The position numbers and the translations under genes are program-made. Below the pieces are notes generated by a model. That model saw nothing but the letters and a program-made list of their open reading frames with translations, was not told the DNA's origin and did no database searches. 64,000 nucleotides of DNA from positions 5,396,001-5,460,000 of the forward strand of contig NC_088304.1 in assembly GCF_032854445.1 (NCBI RefSeq). The letters run 5' to 3'. How positions within the stretch are numbered: the stretch's first letter is position 1; each line of letters opens with the position of its first letter. This stretch comes from Liolophura sinensis. Its lineage: Eukaryota; Mollusca; Polyplacophora; Chitonida; Chitonidae. Shown one piece after another: positions 1-45,522 of this stretch.

Positions 1-59
1 GGCCCCATAAATTATGTTGATCTCTCAATGCACTAGAATCAGGGCAGGTTTGGGAATTC

Positions 60-330
60 AATGCCAAGTGACTGAACTTTCATTGCCAGAAGATTAAACA
101 CTCATTGCCAAGTGGCGGAACTTCCATTGCAAGATGACTAAACACTCATTGCCAAGTGGCTGAACTTCCATTGCCAGATGACTAAACACTCATTGCCAGG
201 TCGCTGAACTTTCATAACCAGATGACTAAACACTCATTGCCGGTGGCTGAACTTTCATTTCCAGATGGTTAAACTTTCATTGTGGAGGGCTGAACTTTCA
301 TTGCCAGGTGGCTAAACTTTTATTGCCAGA
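60..330. repeat. ~40-bp degenerate minisatellite (ttgccagatgactaaacact)
   Basis: About six to seven alternating half-units, ttgccaagtggctgaacttc and ttgccagatgactaaacact. No gene in this stretch. Confidence 0.85.
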
Positions 331-539
331 TCACTTTATCAGTGACCGAAGGACACAGCTAATTTACCAACCCCCCAAAATAAATCATGCATTGGGGGCA
401 GGTTTCACGTATCATACATACTTATGGAAAACAGAACACTTCCTAATCAGTTGTAAAAATAGTGCTGAATTTTTTATTCTACAAAATAGTTGGAAATTTT
501 ACAAAGATAACAGTGCCTTGAGACCTTGACAATATATGT

Positions 540-800
540 GAACTTGAACATCTTGAAGTGAGATAGAAGCAATGGACAAAGGTGAGATGGGCGAGTTTAA
601 ATAGCAGTGAGATGGGTTAATCTGAACAAAAGTGAGATAGATGAACTGGAAAAAAGCGACATAGATGAACTGGGCAAAATTTAAGACAGATGAACTGGAC
701 AAAAGAAAGATGGTAGAATTTGAACAAGGTAAAATAGGTGACTGTAACCAGAAGTGAGATGGGTGAATTTGAAAAGAGGTGAGATGAGACAACTTAATGG
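540..800. repeat. Degenerate tandem repeat (aaaagtgagatagatgaact)
   Basis: Purine-rich units of about 25-30 bp; period and copies are irregular. Noncoding. Confidence 0.7.
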
Positions 801-3394
801 GTGAGCACATAATTGAGGGAGGTGAAGTTATACAAAAGTAAAAAAGATGAATAAAAAGAATCAAAACAGTTACATTGGACTGCAAAGACAAAAACAATCA
901 GTATCAGAAATGTATACAAAATTGCTATCAGTGAACAGGGGCTTCAAGTTGCTCATACAAATCCCAAACTTTCAACAAATTGAATCTTATCATTTTCTTA
1001 AAATGTAAACCTTTTGGGAAGTTTTTGTTGTTCGAATTTCTTGTAAATTTTGCTCAGAAACTTCAGATTTCTCTAAGAACCTGCTAATACATGAATGCAG
1101 GAGAGAAGTTGATAGTATTTCTACAAGAGCTTACTTAACCATGTAGGATACAATGTATTCTATGATGACCTTGTTAATGGTGACACTTGTTAACGACACA
1201 GTATAAAGGTATTCCTCGCCCCCACCCCATGGTCAATAAAACTGTGTAATCCCGGACATTTGTTAACAATCTTCTACATATCTAACCTGGGCATTCATAT
1301 GGATCAACATCAGAGGGTATTTTTAATTAACTACCTTAATTCCAAACATCCCTGCCAACACATGCTTAGGTATATATATTCGTGAGGCATGCATACATCG
1401 CACAGATATATAAAGAGCAAGTGCATAATCTGTTTACATTTGGTATTTACCACAGAAGACATTATATCCCATAATATTAAACATTATGCCTCCATTTTTG
1501 CCTAATCAAACTTCATCAGCACTATCTTTAGTCTTTTACAATACTTCATTATGCTCCAAAAACACACAGCCAAAAATAATAAATGAACAGACACCAAATA
1601 TATGTAACAGTCATTAATAAAATATAAAAATCTACATTAAAAAATCTTTGTTTTCTCAATGATGAAGATATATTTTTCAAGACAATTATACTGTAGTGAA
1701 ACACAGTGGAAAATCAGAAAATAAAACTGAAAGGAGAAAAAAAAAATGAAAAGAAACAAAAAAGGACAACACAAAGCTGACAGAGAGATGTAGGCTATCT
1801 GTGAAACCACTGTGGAATTCTGTGACTGCGCAATGTCCATTGTGCTAATGGCGGTCAACATTGTTAAAATGTTTCAGTCATTGGTATTCAAATGTTAAAA
1901 TTCACTTTTCCTGTTAAGATATTTTTTGATACTTTTATTGTGGTGTGCCTAAAACTAGGACTTGTCGTTACGTTGTCTTCTCCTTTTACCAGCAAGTGAA
2001 TTTAAAACTGTCAGATAAAGCTCTCATGACCAAAGTAGGTAGAAAATGCCAATGTGTACATGTAGGTAAGAAATCCTTAAGTATACAATAATTCCAACAA
2101 CAACAAAACTCCACAGAGACACGACAAAATTTCTTTGGCATTTTCATTACATTACCCGTGGCAAACACAGTTTCAACATTACAACAAAACTCATTGAAAA
2201 TATGACCAAGAACAAACCGCAAGAATTAAAGAATATCCATGAGTACGTACCATTCAAAAGTACAGCCTTTATAGACTTTTTTTTATTGTTACTGGTATTC
2301 AGAAAAAGGTAAAATCTTGCATGAACATCGTTAACTTTTTCTAAAAGTTAACACAATATTTGACTCAAATTTCAATGATTTAAAAATGTACAATGTAGGG
2401 TTGAAAGTATTAGAAAAAGTTGTGAGGGTGGGGTTGGTGGGTGGGGAGGTTAGGAGGGTTTAGGGGGAATGTGAAAGGATGCCCTATAACTAGCATCAGA
2501 TATAAAAATAACAGCCTTAGAAAATAAACCTAGATCCCATGGATTAACAGCTAAATATATTTACAAAAATCTGAAAAACATATTCAGTTTGCAAAGATGG
2601 TAAGGAAAATTCATTTGTAACATAAGAATAGACTCACACTTCTGGCAATATATCAACACTTATATAAACACACCTTGCTTCTTAATACATGCACAAATAC
2701 AGCTGCAGTTTTACTCAAAATAACTAAAGAGCTCATACAGTATTTTTTACTTTACAATGAATTTTATAAAACATGCAAAAGGTAAAACAAAAATATCAGA
2801 TAAAACTAAGCCCATTTTGACTATTAACCATGCTTTATTTATTCAAATCTTGCAAGTTTTTTTTCCAAAATCATAAGTTTTCTCCACCTATTTTGTATAC
2901 AAGAAATGTCTTGAACCAACTCATTACTGAAATTCGCAACAAAAATAATTTGCATTCAAAACAACTCCACAAAACACAGCAGTGTTACTGTTTCTGTAAC
3001 AGTCATGTAGAACCTAAAACCACCTTTTCAGTCAATTGATTTCAATGGGCACAAGGCATTTTAGGCACAGATTTTTGTTACTAGTGCTCAAAAGAAATTT
3101 TAAACAGTTCCTATCTAGAACTGGCCATGGACAATATCTAACATTGCTTCTATTAATGGTGGCAAGTGTGTACAATAATTTACTTACACATTTAGAAAAC
3201 CTACAAGAAAAATGTAATGCTAAACAGCTCTTCCACACATATTCTTTTTTGCACTACATTATGGACATGTACTCAGCAGTGTTGACAATGATAACACATG
3301 ATTGGTCAATAATACTTTGTGGTCAGATTGTTCATAATGCATATAGGTGGAGTGCTTGGGTGAAAAATAGAACATGAATTGAGGAGATCATAAA
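801..3394. other. AT-rich sequence 3' of CaMKK, no gene recognised
   Basis: Apart from short chance frames there is no coding signal on either strand. It holds AATAAA motifs on the minus strand near 2832-2838 and a G-rich patch at 2425-2470 (gtggggttggtgggtgggg). It may be distal 3' UTR or intergenic. Confidence 0.5.
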
Positions 3395-3725
3395 AGAGTT
3401 GAGGAGGTGTCTTTTCTGGTGTCATCCCAAGTGTCCAGGAGATGTGTTTTGGCTTGTGTCATCAGGCGTGTCCAGATCACGAATGTGTTGTCAGGTCTAT
3501 TATCTGGTGTCATCAGGAGTGTACTAGCGAAGCATCATCTCTGGTGTCATCAGGAGTGTACTAGCAAAGTGTCATCTCTGGTCTCAACAGGAGTGTCCAG
3601 GTTGGGCGTCATCACAAGTCTCCTGGCCAAGTGCCTTGTCTGATTTCATTAAGAGTGTGTCCAGGTCAGATTCTTGTCGGTAATTATCAGGGGTGTCTTG
3701 TCTGGTGTCATCACAAGTGTCCTAG
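3395..3725. repeat. ~45-bp degenerate minisatellite (ctggtgtcatcaggagtgt)
   Basis: About seven imperfect units with recurring gtgtccagg and tctggtgtcatca. Lies just beyond the candidate poly(A) signal of CaMKK. Short open frames here are repeat artefacts. Confidence 0.8.
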
Positions 3726-3803
3726 AATCTCCCGCAGGAAACAAATTTTCCACAGGTTACATGTTTCCAGAAGAAAGAGATTAACACACAACAATATGTT
3801 ATT

Positions 3804-3809
3804 TTTATT
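3804..3809 (-). terminator. Candidate CaMKK poly(A) signal AATAAA
   Basis: On the minus strand AATAAA lies about 520 nt past the TGA of exon 15 and is followed within ~10-20 nt by a GT-rich tract (TTGTTGTGTGTTAAT), the normal downstream element. This would give a 3' UTR of about 0.55 kb. Other AATAAA motifs lie further out (for example near 2832-2838). Confidence 0.4.
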
Positions 3810-4328
3810 AAATGCTCAAAATTAGCACATGTAGCAATTTCTGACAGAGGTGGATACCTCAAAGTCCATATTCAGACAGATGCATGTAGCTACCACGAAA
3901 GCCCAGGATTTCTATTGGTTCTGGTTCAGTGAAATTACAGTGAAGCAAAAGTGCACAATATGGCAGCTTCATGAGGCTTACCATCTTCAGAGAAACCCAA
4001 TCTTGTTCTTTGAGACAGGAATTGTTTGGAAGCCACTCATAAATCCTGAGACAGCCGTGAACCACACAAAGTTGCATTGGTATAATAAAGTTAATGGCAG
4101 AAAGTGTCTAAAGTAGGTCAATAAAGCAATTTGTCCCTGACCAATAACAACCCATGGTTAATGTCACATGGTACAGTCACTGAACAATAGCAATGAATCT
4201 TCAGATTAGGTCAAAGGTCTTTGTGAAGCAGGGGGAAATTCCTTCCATCAGCACCAGCGATTGACAACATCAGCAAAAAGGCGTTAGAAAACTATAGCAA
4301 AACCAGAAAGATTTCAAATGTGGTATCT

Positions 4329-37301
<32,973 letters not shown>

Positions 37302-37559
37302 GTCGACTTCCTGCTCCTCCCTTTGATCAAAGTGGCAGTTCCTGCAATCAAGCAAAAGATGTAAGAAAAAAATAATAATAGCATATATGAAATAATCACT
37401 TGCGTTTTGAGGCGTAGTTTTATTTTGCAAAACGCGCTGCAGCATTCATTCTACACAGTTTGCTGCAGGCAGTCCGCTGATGAGGGCCAATCTGGAATAC
37501 CACAGGCTTTAGCACCATATGAATGTATCATGTCAGAAAAAAATCAATGTGAAATAGGA

Positions 37560-37760
37560 GTGGATAGCTGTGAGTGCATGGACTAGCCTTGGTACTGGCC
37601 GTCCCGAGCAGCGTCGGCGGCAGCAGTGTATATAGTCCAAGTCATCACCACTAATATTTACACATTACCACTCACTCATTACTATCGCTGACGGGCCATG
37701 GGGTTATCAGTGAGACACGCGAGCTGATCATACACCCGGCCTGAGCGCGCTGTACACACA
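37560..37760 (-). promoter_or_regulatory. CpG-rich, TATA-containing segment: candidate alternative promoter
   Basis: This stretch is unusually rich in G+C and CpG for the window (gcgtcggcgg, gagcgcgctg) and is free of recognised repeats. Read on the minus strand it has TATATA (37629-37634) followed by GC-rich sequence, about 290 bp before the large N-terminal exon. A transcript from here could start the 632/649-aa form at the ATG at 37301. Confidence 0.3.
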
Positions 37761-37839
37761 ATATAACTACACAGGTAAATAGTCCCAGTAATCAGAAACC
37801 AATTCAACAGCAGTTTTGATCATCTCTTTTATTATATAC

Positions 37840-38740
37840 TCTGGCAACTTTGAATATATTTTCAATTATATAGAAACGTAACGTTGAATGCATTTTCAGT
37901 TCTAGTGTGGCAATATTCAATAAATTTTCTTTTACAAAATGGTATCACTGAATGGATTTTCAGTTATAAAGTAAGAACTTTGATCAGATTTTCAATTTAT
38001 AGAAGGATAACATTGAATGGATTTACAGTTACAGAATGACTGCATTAAATTAATTTTGAGCTTCACAATGACAAAACTGAATAGTTTCTATTACAGAATG
38101 TCAACACAGGATGTATTTTCAGTTATAAAGAGAGAACACTGAATGTATTTTCAGTTATACAGAGAGAACACTGGATGTATTTTCAGTTATAAAGAGAGAA
38201 CACTGGATGTATTTTCAGTTATACAGAGAGAACATTGAATGTATTTTCAGTTATACAGAGAGAACACTGGATGTATTTTCAGTTATACAGAGAGAACACT
38301 GAATGTATTTTCAGTTATACAGAGAGAACACTGAATGTATTTTCAGTTATACAGAGAAAACACTGGATGTATTTTCAGTTATAAAGAGAGAACACTGAAT
38401 GTATTTTCAGTTATACAGAGAGAACACTGAATGTATTTTCAGTTATAAAGAGAGAACACTGAATGTATTTTCAGTTATAAAGAGAGAACACTGAATGTGT
38501 TTTCAGTTATACAGAGAGAACACTGGATGTATTTTCAGTTATACAGAGAGAACGCTGGATGTATTTTCAGTTATACAGAGAGAACACTGGATGTATTTTC
38601 AGTTATACAGAGAGAACACTGAATGTATTTTCAGTTATACAGAGAGAACACTGAATGTATTTTCAGTTATAAAGTGATACCATTGAATCGATATTCATGT
38701 TAAAGAAATGAATGGTAACACTGAATGGATTTTCTGTAAA
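37840..38740. repeat. ~32-bp minisatellite (gtattttcagttatacagag)
   Basis: A degenerate left flank to ~38100, then ~18 near-identical units of 32 bp to 38670, alternating tacagag and taaagag. Each unit contains TTTTCAG on the plus strand. Located in the intron upstream of the large CaMKK N-terminal exon. The open frame at 38495-38677 is a repeat artefact. Confidence 0.93.
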
Positions 38741-39794
38741 CTTTTAGTAACATGGAATGTATTTTTGCATATATAAAATCAACACTTCTGTTGAATAGGC
38801 TGCAAACAAAATGGAACTGATTAGAAGTTACAACAGTTGTAATCACTGGGGTTAGACATACACTATGGTAAATGACATAAAATGTCAAGATCAATAAAAT
38901 GGTTAAGATCAAGTTTTCACGGTAAATGAAGCTTATATATATAAATATTACTTTTGGTACTGAATCTTCCAAGTTTCCAGTACAACATGATTTCAAACAT
39001 ACCTCAGAACACATGTCTAGGAACTGACAGAATCAGGCAAAATGAGTAATTTTAACAGTCTACTGTCGAAATTTTAGTTTGCTTCATTACCTGAATAAAT
39101 ATAGGTCAATCTAGCCCATAATCACAGTCGGGAGCCATCTGCAGTATCCAAGCCAATCCAAATCACTCATTTATAAGGTATGATTACCCACTAACAGCAA
39201 ACACAGGTCTGAACAAGTACGCTGATTGACCTGTCCTTATGACCTCTCATGACAATCATCACGTGGAATACCTTCCCTTCTCCCAATCCCTTCCCCTCAA
39301 ACCAACCTTCAGGAACTGCGGTCAAAGGTTTCCATTCTACTAATCCACAGTAGATTAAGTATTGCCATGCAGAAGATTATCTTGTACAAATATGTGCAAC
39401 AAAACCATAAACATGTTAAACATAGCCACATATTTGGCTGACTTCATCAATACGGTGTGCATATTTGTATGTCATACGTGGAAAAGTTTGGCAGTGTGTT
39501 GTCAAAGGCTTGTGGTTTATGCCTGGTGTTCTTGTGTCCACCACTGCCCATAAATTTGATTTCGGTAACAAGGCTACCAAAGAGCCTGCCAATAAGATAC
39601 ACATGAATGCAAAAATTCAGTTCAATATATTGAGGACTTAGGTATTTACCTTTACATTAAAGAGACACGAAGGTCCCGAATTTAGTAAATTATACCGAAT
39701 TTAATTCAACAAAGAACATCAACGATGGACATTCCCCCTGTGTTATAACATGAATATTCCAGTCTAAGCTAATGTTGCTTGAAATAGCAATAAT

Positions 39795-39795
<1 letters not shown>

Positions 39796-39834
<39 letters not shown>
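39796..39834. repeat. (AAT)n microsatellite
   Basis: About 13 trinucleotide units. Confidence 0.95.
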
Positions 39835-39837
<3 letters not shown>

Positions 39838-40403
39838 TACTTTCTGAGATAGATTAAGTAGTTATACAACTAGTCTTCCTTGATTCTTCCCTATAAACAG
39901 GTAGATAGAATATTGATGAACATTTTAAAAAACGTGGTCAGCGACCATCCTAATTCTTCTAGCCATTTAACCTCTTCTGCAGCGAGCATTTTGCAACATC
40001 CTCAGAGAACTATGGAGTGCAGAGATCTCCACAGTTTTATGAAGCTTGCATAAACGAATTATTTTCAGCATGATTTGCATAATAATGCATGAATTCCACT
40101 GAATAAAGCACTGTTGAAAATTGACAGTGTATACAATACAGTCCTGGAGAACTTCGCACTTCATAAACAGAGGCATATTTTAACATGATAAACATTTCCA
40201 TTTCTTTCCTCAAGACATCCATATGTTGTGATTTTTTTTATCATGTATACACTGTTGTTTTACCGTGTTGTCATCTCAGAATACTTACAAAACTTTATAA
40301 GGGCATTAAATTTACGTAGGTGAAGTAAGGTTCATCGATGTTGTTGATCAAAGGTTATTTTAGTAGAGAGAAAATTCATTGGTTGAACAGGTGGCTTGAA
40401 GTT

Positions 40404-40640
40404 ACCCTAATTCCTCAACCGTTTCCCATATAAAAGAGCAACTTTCATGCAATTTATGCACATTATTAATTTGATTTTGGAAACAAACCACATTCGTAGG
40501 ATTAGCCAATTTCAGAGCTTCAAAAAAAAAAGTAGAAGTATAGTAGTCCACACAGAATAATGCCTTCAGAATGTACTTAAATAAACAACATGAAAACATG
40601 CAATAAGGTAGAATAATCACAGTAGCCTGCTTTGGCATTT
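40404..40640 (+). repeat. Dispersed repeat B, copy 1 (copy 2 at 47330-47555)
   Basis: Shares with 47330-47555, in the same orientation: accctaattcc, aagagcaactttc, gcaattt/gcaattc, and acacagaata through aaacatg and aataaggt. Strongly diverged; nature unknown. Confidence 0.6.
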
Positions 40641-40794
40641 AAACATTAGTGCAGCTTTGTGTAACCTGATTCTGTCATACATTTTCAGATTTTCAACAGT
40701 TTCTGACTTGGTGTGGGGGCAATATCGTGTATTTTCCATGGCATTCAATTTCTACACAGCGGAGTTATTAAATCAGCGTATATATAATTATAAA

Positions 40795-40918
40795 CTGTGG
40801 ATGGTCGTCGGTTTCCCGCGAACTCTGCAAAGTTTCCTCCCACTGTAATGCTGTCCGCTGCCGAATAAGTGAAATATTCTTGAGTATGTCATAAAACACC
40901 AGTCAAAATAAATAAATA
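40795..40918 (+). mobile_element. SINE, main family, 3' half
   Basis: atggtcgtcggtttcccgcg, then cctcccactgtaatgctg, gaaatattcttgagtatgtc and an (aaat)n end. Confidence 0.8.
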
Positions 40919-41065
40919 CATAAAAAATATTATTATAAATAAGAACTATTCAGCTGCATTGTTCATGTATCATATATGGATTATCTTGAGTCAAGAGTCA
41001 TGTTCATGCCTGTTTAATTTGCTGTAGTATCTCAGGGCTACCAAAATCTGACGCTTAATTTGCTT

Positions 41066-41270
41066 AATAAATTAATGTATTCATATTGGTCGGAGTTTTA
41101 CAATGTACTGATGGATATTTCGCTTATATGAGAGCGTCCCACACTACGGTGACACGAAGCTGGGCGATCAGCCCGGGGGAAATCCACAACCATTCACAGG
41201 TTGCGGTCAGACTTTCTCACGTACGACCCAATCCACCGAGCTGACTTGTGTTTGCACCCCAACTCATTTA
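41066..41270 (-). mobile_element. SINE, main family, diverged copy
   Basis: tattggtcggagttttacaa, then gatatttcgcttatatgaga, cccgggggaaatccacaacc and tcacaggttgcggtcagact, consistent with the family core in reverse. Confidence 0.7.
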
Positions 41271-42392
41271 CGAAATGCTTGATTGGCTCTGGGAGTAACG
41301 GGTTCAATACTCATACAGGTAGAGTTTACGGATTTATTGACTTCATTAGGGAATGATATGTTCTGATGACGGTGACTTAATTACGTTGGGGTCATCACTA
41401 AGACTAAGGATCGAAAATGAGACCTTGGAGAAAATGACGCACCTTGATACCGACAAATGAGTTCATAATCCGCAAGCAAAATTAGTCCCCGCAAATTAGT
41501 ACCAATTTGCCTGATGCTATAGAATAAATCATGCTGGCAGTCTATCAGCTGGTTTCATTAGTCCCACGTTAAAATCATCTGTCCTAATTTGGTCAATTCA
41601 AGATTTCACTACCCATATTCACATTTCACAAAATGAAAATTTTATCCAATCAAACACTCTGCTATCAGATTGTGCGACCTAATCTGTGACACAGTCTTTG
41701 CCCATTCACTCCATGAACTGACATGATGACACAGAACTACTGCATAGGACATAATTTTGAGATTGTTACAACAATTTAGTTACGTTTAGAGGAAGGACCA
41801 ATTCACACAGTGTTATAGGGCAGGTCTGAATCCTTTACAAACCACGACAGATGTAAAATCAGCTGATTTACTACACACATAATATTCAAGGACAGTCTCA
41901 CAAATTATGTCAGACAGCAGTATGCCGTCTCGGCCCAAATCCTCTCCCCCAATACATTTTTTGCTGTTCATTTTAGCCAGCAGTTTCTATGTAACAAATA
42001 TCAGAGTCAGTCCAAAATTCATCAGGGATTAGGTTTATGGGAATGAGAAAATGAGATCTCACCAACAACGCTTAAAATTAAATAAATCTTATGATAGAAA
42101 TTTTTTTTCTCTGAATTAATTACAACTCTAAGAATTTAAATTTTGCTCTTTTGTTTTTTCCCCATGCATTGGATGTTTGTTTTTCTGTTTTCTGTTATAA
42201 AATATAGTAAAGTTATTGAAATGCCGTGTTCAAGCTGAGGTGCTTTCTCTGATGTCCGCAATAACTATATGTAGGTCAGCACTGCTTTTATCTTAGAAGC
42301 CACTGCTACAATATTGCAGCATAAAATCCAACAACAGTCGAATGCCTGGATTAAGCTCAGTGGTGCTTAGATTTATTTCCATTTGTTCCAGA
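41271..42392. other. Unique intron sequence, nothing recognised
   Basis: AT-rich, no coding signal, no named repeat. Confidence 0.4.
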
Positions 42393-42940
42393 ACTGAGCA
42401 TGAATCTAGTTGTACAGCAATCCTATTGTAATTTTGTAAATATTCGATAAGGGTCCAAATCAACGGCACAATGCCCCGCAGACTGAGTAAGAATACCCGG
42501 CTGTGCGTCTGCAGCTAGACTATTTAAACAGGGTCGTTGGAGTTCCCTGTAAACGATATAGTAGGTCTACTGTATCAACAGTTCAAGCAGTGGAAGGAAT
42601 GTTCTTCCAGTGTGTCTAATTTCAGCGAAAACAATATTTATCACTTTGGCCTTCATCGCCAAACTCCACAACTTTTATCTGCCATACGCTACTGCTTAGA
42701 CTATTATATGGGAAATACCTTCAATATGTAGAAAGGTAGAGTAAACGAGACGTCAACTGCTCTTCATAATGGAGACATGCTGAAGCTGTGTCCAGATAAA
42801 GTTTCTCTAAACTTTTACTGGGTTGAAAAAAATTTCTTTAAATCATTTAATGTTGGTTTAAGATACTTTGAATGGTAGTCTTTCAGTGGACATGAACATT
42901 AGTCAGGTGCTGTCTTTCACTTTAACACAGGTGAACTGCA
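42393..42940 (+). repeat. Dispersed repeat A, copy 1 (copy 2 at 54285-54800)
   Basis: Shared blocks in the same order: tagttgtaca, attttgtaaa, aaaacaatatttatcacttg/ttg with gcctt.atcgc, gacatgctgaagctgtgt, ctaaacttttgctgggttga-type and tagtcaggtgctgtctttca. About 0.5 kb; no coding frame. Confidence 0.75.
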
Positions 42941-43418
42941 ATGCTTTTAATTATCTCAAAAGTTCCAATCAACACGCTTCTCGCGTTACTAATGATATTA
43001 CAGAAGTTTCTTTAGCGAAAAAAATTCATTAAGTATTTTTAATATAAACATTTACATGGAAAATGTTTTTGTTTTCCGATTTCGTCATGGTATAAGCTTT
43101 CATCATTTGTTATGCTCGTCATTCACGGTTACAAAAATGTGGCATCTGTTTGAGAACCTCAATGACAGTCAGACGACCTAATGAAGGCTGTTACGACAGT
43201 CCAAAATTCCACAAGGAACAACCCATGGCATTGTGACCAAATTATAAAACACAGATTTGTGCAATTCGTTTCTGTCAAACAAAAGAAAGGCTACTAATTG
43301 CAGGCACACGTATAAAAAAAACCCCAAAAAATATGAAACAATCACCACTACTCACTCTCAAACCTCATTGGTCACAGGCTTTTCCGACAGCCACTATCCT
43401 TAATCTTTCTCCAAACAC

Positions 43419-43560
43419 CTGTGACAGATACCACAATTCCTGTCCGTCATGTCAGCCAATGAACTTTTGATACTAAGAGCCACAGCTTGCAGCTGCGTTC
43501 TCAAGGCCTCATATGCACTAGTGGAATCTCCCAAAGCCTCTTTCTCAGAGGCTAATTTCC
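43419..43560 (-). CDS. Candidate upstream CaMKK exon with a heptad-like segment
   Basis: The minus-strand frame reads KLASEKEALGDSTSAYEALR then TQLQAVALSIKSSLADMTDR then NCGICH, coding-like and possibly helical. The donor CACAG/GTGTTT leaves AG, which completes Arg with the first G of the exon at 37341, so the frame runs on into NCHFDQREEQEVDM. Acceptors are possible at 43561, 43552 or 43588, all in one phase. It could instead be a first exon starting at the ATG at 43609 (MRIVVNLVFA) or at the internal ATG of ADMTDRN. If the donor is not used, a stop follows after RCLEKD. I do not recognise the sequence. Confidence 0.4.
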
Positions 43561-44854
43561 CTTGGGCAAGGGAGTTACAGGCAAAAACTAAATTAACTAC
43601 AATTCTCATCTGTCACCACTGTTCTTCAGCCAATTTTGAAGAAACCTACATGTAGGTAAATTTCTTTTCAACTTTCTGTTCCTATTAACTCACTGAACCT
43701 TTCACTACACATTAAACACTGGGGAATACATGTCTTACAAAACAACAAAACCTACACATCCTAAATGACCACACAATTCATCCACGACTAACTTGCTCAT
43801 TTTTCCTGACTCTAGCATGATTACAGAAATGTGCCTTACAGTTTACTTGGATGGTTAGAGTGAGTGTTTGGGGTTTAACGTCATACTTTGGATGGTAAGA
43901 TGATACCCTACTGGGGAAATGTAAGTTTCAGCACCTATAATAATATATTGTGACATTTATTTGCCTCATTTGCACTTTTATGGGCTCAACAAAGGTCAAT
44001 AAGGGTATATAATACAGTTTTAACAGAATAATAGGTGCCAGAGCACTACAAGTACATGTATGCAATTACAGACAATATAAAGATATTTTTGTCTCTTGAT
44101 TGACAACAGACAATTTCATGTGGATGTCAAAATTTAAAAAAAAAAAGTACCCCCAAAGGAAATTAAGCCGTCAATTAAGCATGCAAAAATGACGAGGACT
44201 AGCTATCCTACATGTATATAAATGAACATGTAAATGCAAGAATTTGTTTTCTGTCTCTCATTACGGCTGAATTTGGTTATTGTTTGATTTGGTAGTGTTA
44301 ATATTTCCTAATTTCTCCATTTTTTTTCCTCACATAAAAAAAGAACAGTTGTATGGTGATTTTTTTTGAAATGGCTGGATTGACTTACAACACACAACTT
44401 CATGTAGAAATTTTATACAAAAATTGTCAAAACCTAAGCCAAAGTAAATATCTCAACAACATGGATATATACAATTTCATGTTAAAATCCTTGAATCATA
44501 CATTTCAAGGAACATTTATAAACTCATTAAATACTGAAAAAGGCATTTTGTTTGAAAACAGAGAAGGTGTGAAGACAAACATTTTCCCTGTACTGGAGTA
44601 AAAAAAAACAAAGGTTCATCGCTATCTGGTCACCACGGCAACCCTTAAAGTGTGTTGGTACGATAAATACTCAACTTGTACTTTGCAGAAAGCTGGGAGT
44701 CCTATTGCCCAAAACTAGATAGATACTACTTAATACATAGCTTTGGGCCAGGAGTCATAATTGAAAGAAGAAAGGATGGACAGTCGATTGACAGATTATC
44801 GTTTGGTATGTTATTAATCTACTTTATCATTTCAAACAATAGGTATGTGTTAAC

Positions 44855-44963
44855 ATCTGCCAGCCCCCTGTGGATGGCGTTGGGTTTCGGCTGCCTCGCA
44901 TCCTCCCACCATGATGCTGGCTGTTGTGGTATAAGTGAAATATTCTTGAGCGATAAATAAATC
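44855..44963 (+). mobile_element. SINE, main family, 3' half
   Basis: catctgccagccccctgtgg, tcctcccaccatgatgctgg, gaaatattcttgagcgataa then ataaatc. Confidence 0.8.
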
Positions 44964-45391
44964 ATAGTCTGTTGAACACAAGCACATTAATATCAAGCAA
45001 TTTTGACAGAGGAAAAAAATATGGCAAAGATCCGTTTCATTTCAATTGTAGACACGCCCTGCAAAAACTAGGAATTATAATGCTCCCTCTGTCTTTCATA
45101 TCACAAAAAATCAGCTCATACATATGTTCTGGAGAAAAGCCCAGAACAAAAATCAAATCATAAAGGAATTCAAATAACATTTTCATTAAGCCAAATTGAG
45201 CCCCAATTCACAAGACCCACATGAGCAGTTCAATCATGTTTATGGGCTGTAGTTGGTTATCGACAACATGACAGAGTCTGCTCCCTTGGGCCATTATAGT
45301 TCATTGGTCGTGAGTCTTGCACCTTAGTACGAACCATCAATTACAACTGCTGGCAAAGATAAGCCCTCCCATCGCGGGGGAAGCTGGACGG

Positions 45392-45522
45392 TCACTTTGA
45401 ATCAATAATGGGATCATCGTTATGGTCAGACAATAGAGATGTAAGCTTAAGGGTGAACCAGGAGTCAGTTGCTGTTTGAATGCTCATCTTGGTGATGATT
45501 TCATTCTCTTCATCCTTAGCAT
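45392..45522 (-). CDS. Exon-like segment ending in a stop (alternative terminal exon or another gene's 3' end)
   Basis: Acceptor CCTTATGTGCAG is followed by an open frame, DAKDEENEIITKMSIQTATD then SWFTLKLTSLL then SDHNDDPIIDSK, and TGA. It needs one base from the previous exon, which is what the candidate exon at 48567-48651 supplies. No good donor is seen before the stop. It could be an alternative last exon, a poison exon, or the end of a different minus-strand gene. No family recognised. Confidence 0.28.

Noticed and set aside
37342-37445. ATG at 37445 giving an N-terminus with a hydrophobic segment (YFIYAIIIFFLHLLL)
   Set aside because: The hydrophobic run is the translation of the intron's pyrimidine tract just before the TTGATTGCAG acceptor; a membrane anchor is not expected in CaMKK.
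38495-38677. Small protein of repeated YRENTxCIFS units
   Set aside because: The 32-bp array read in three frames; not a gene.
43449-43655. Plus-strand frame overlapping the candidate exon (MSANELLILRAT...)
   Set aside because: Shadow of the minus-strand frame, which has better composition and phase agreement with the downstream exon.
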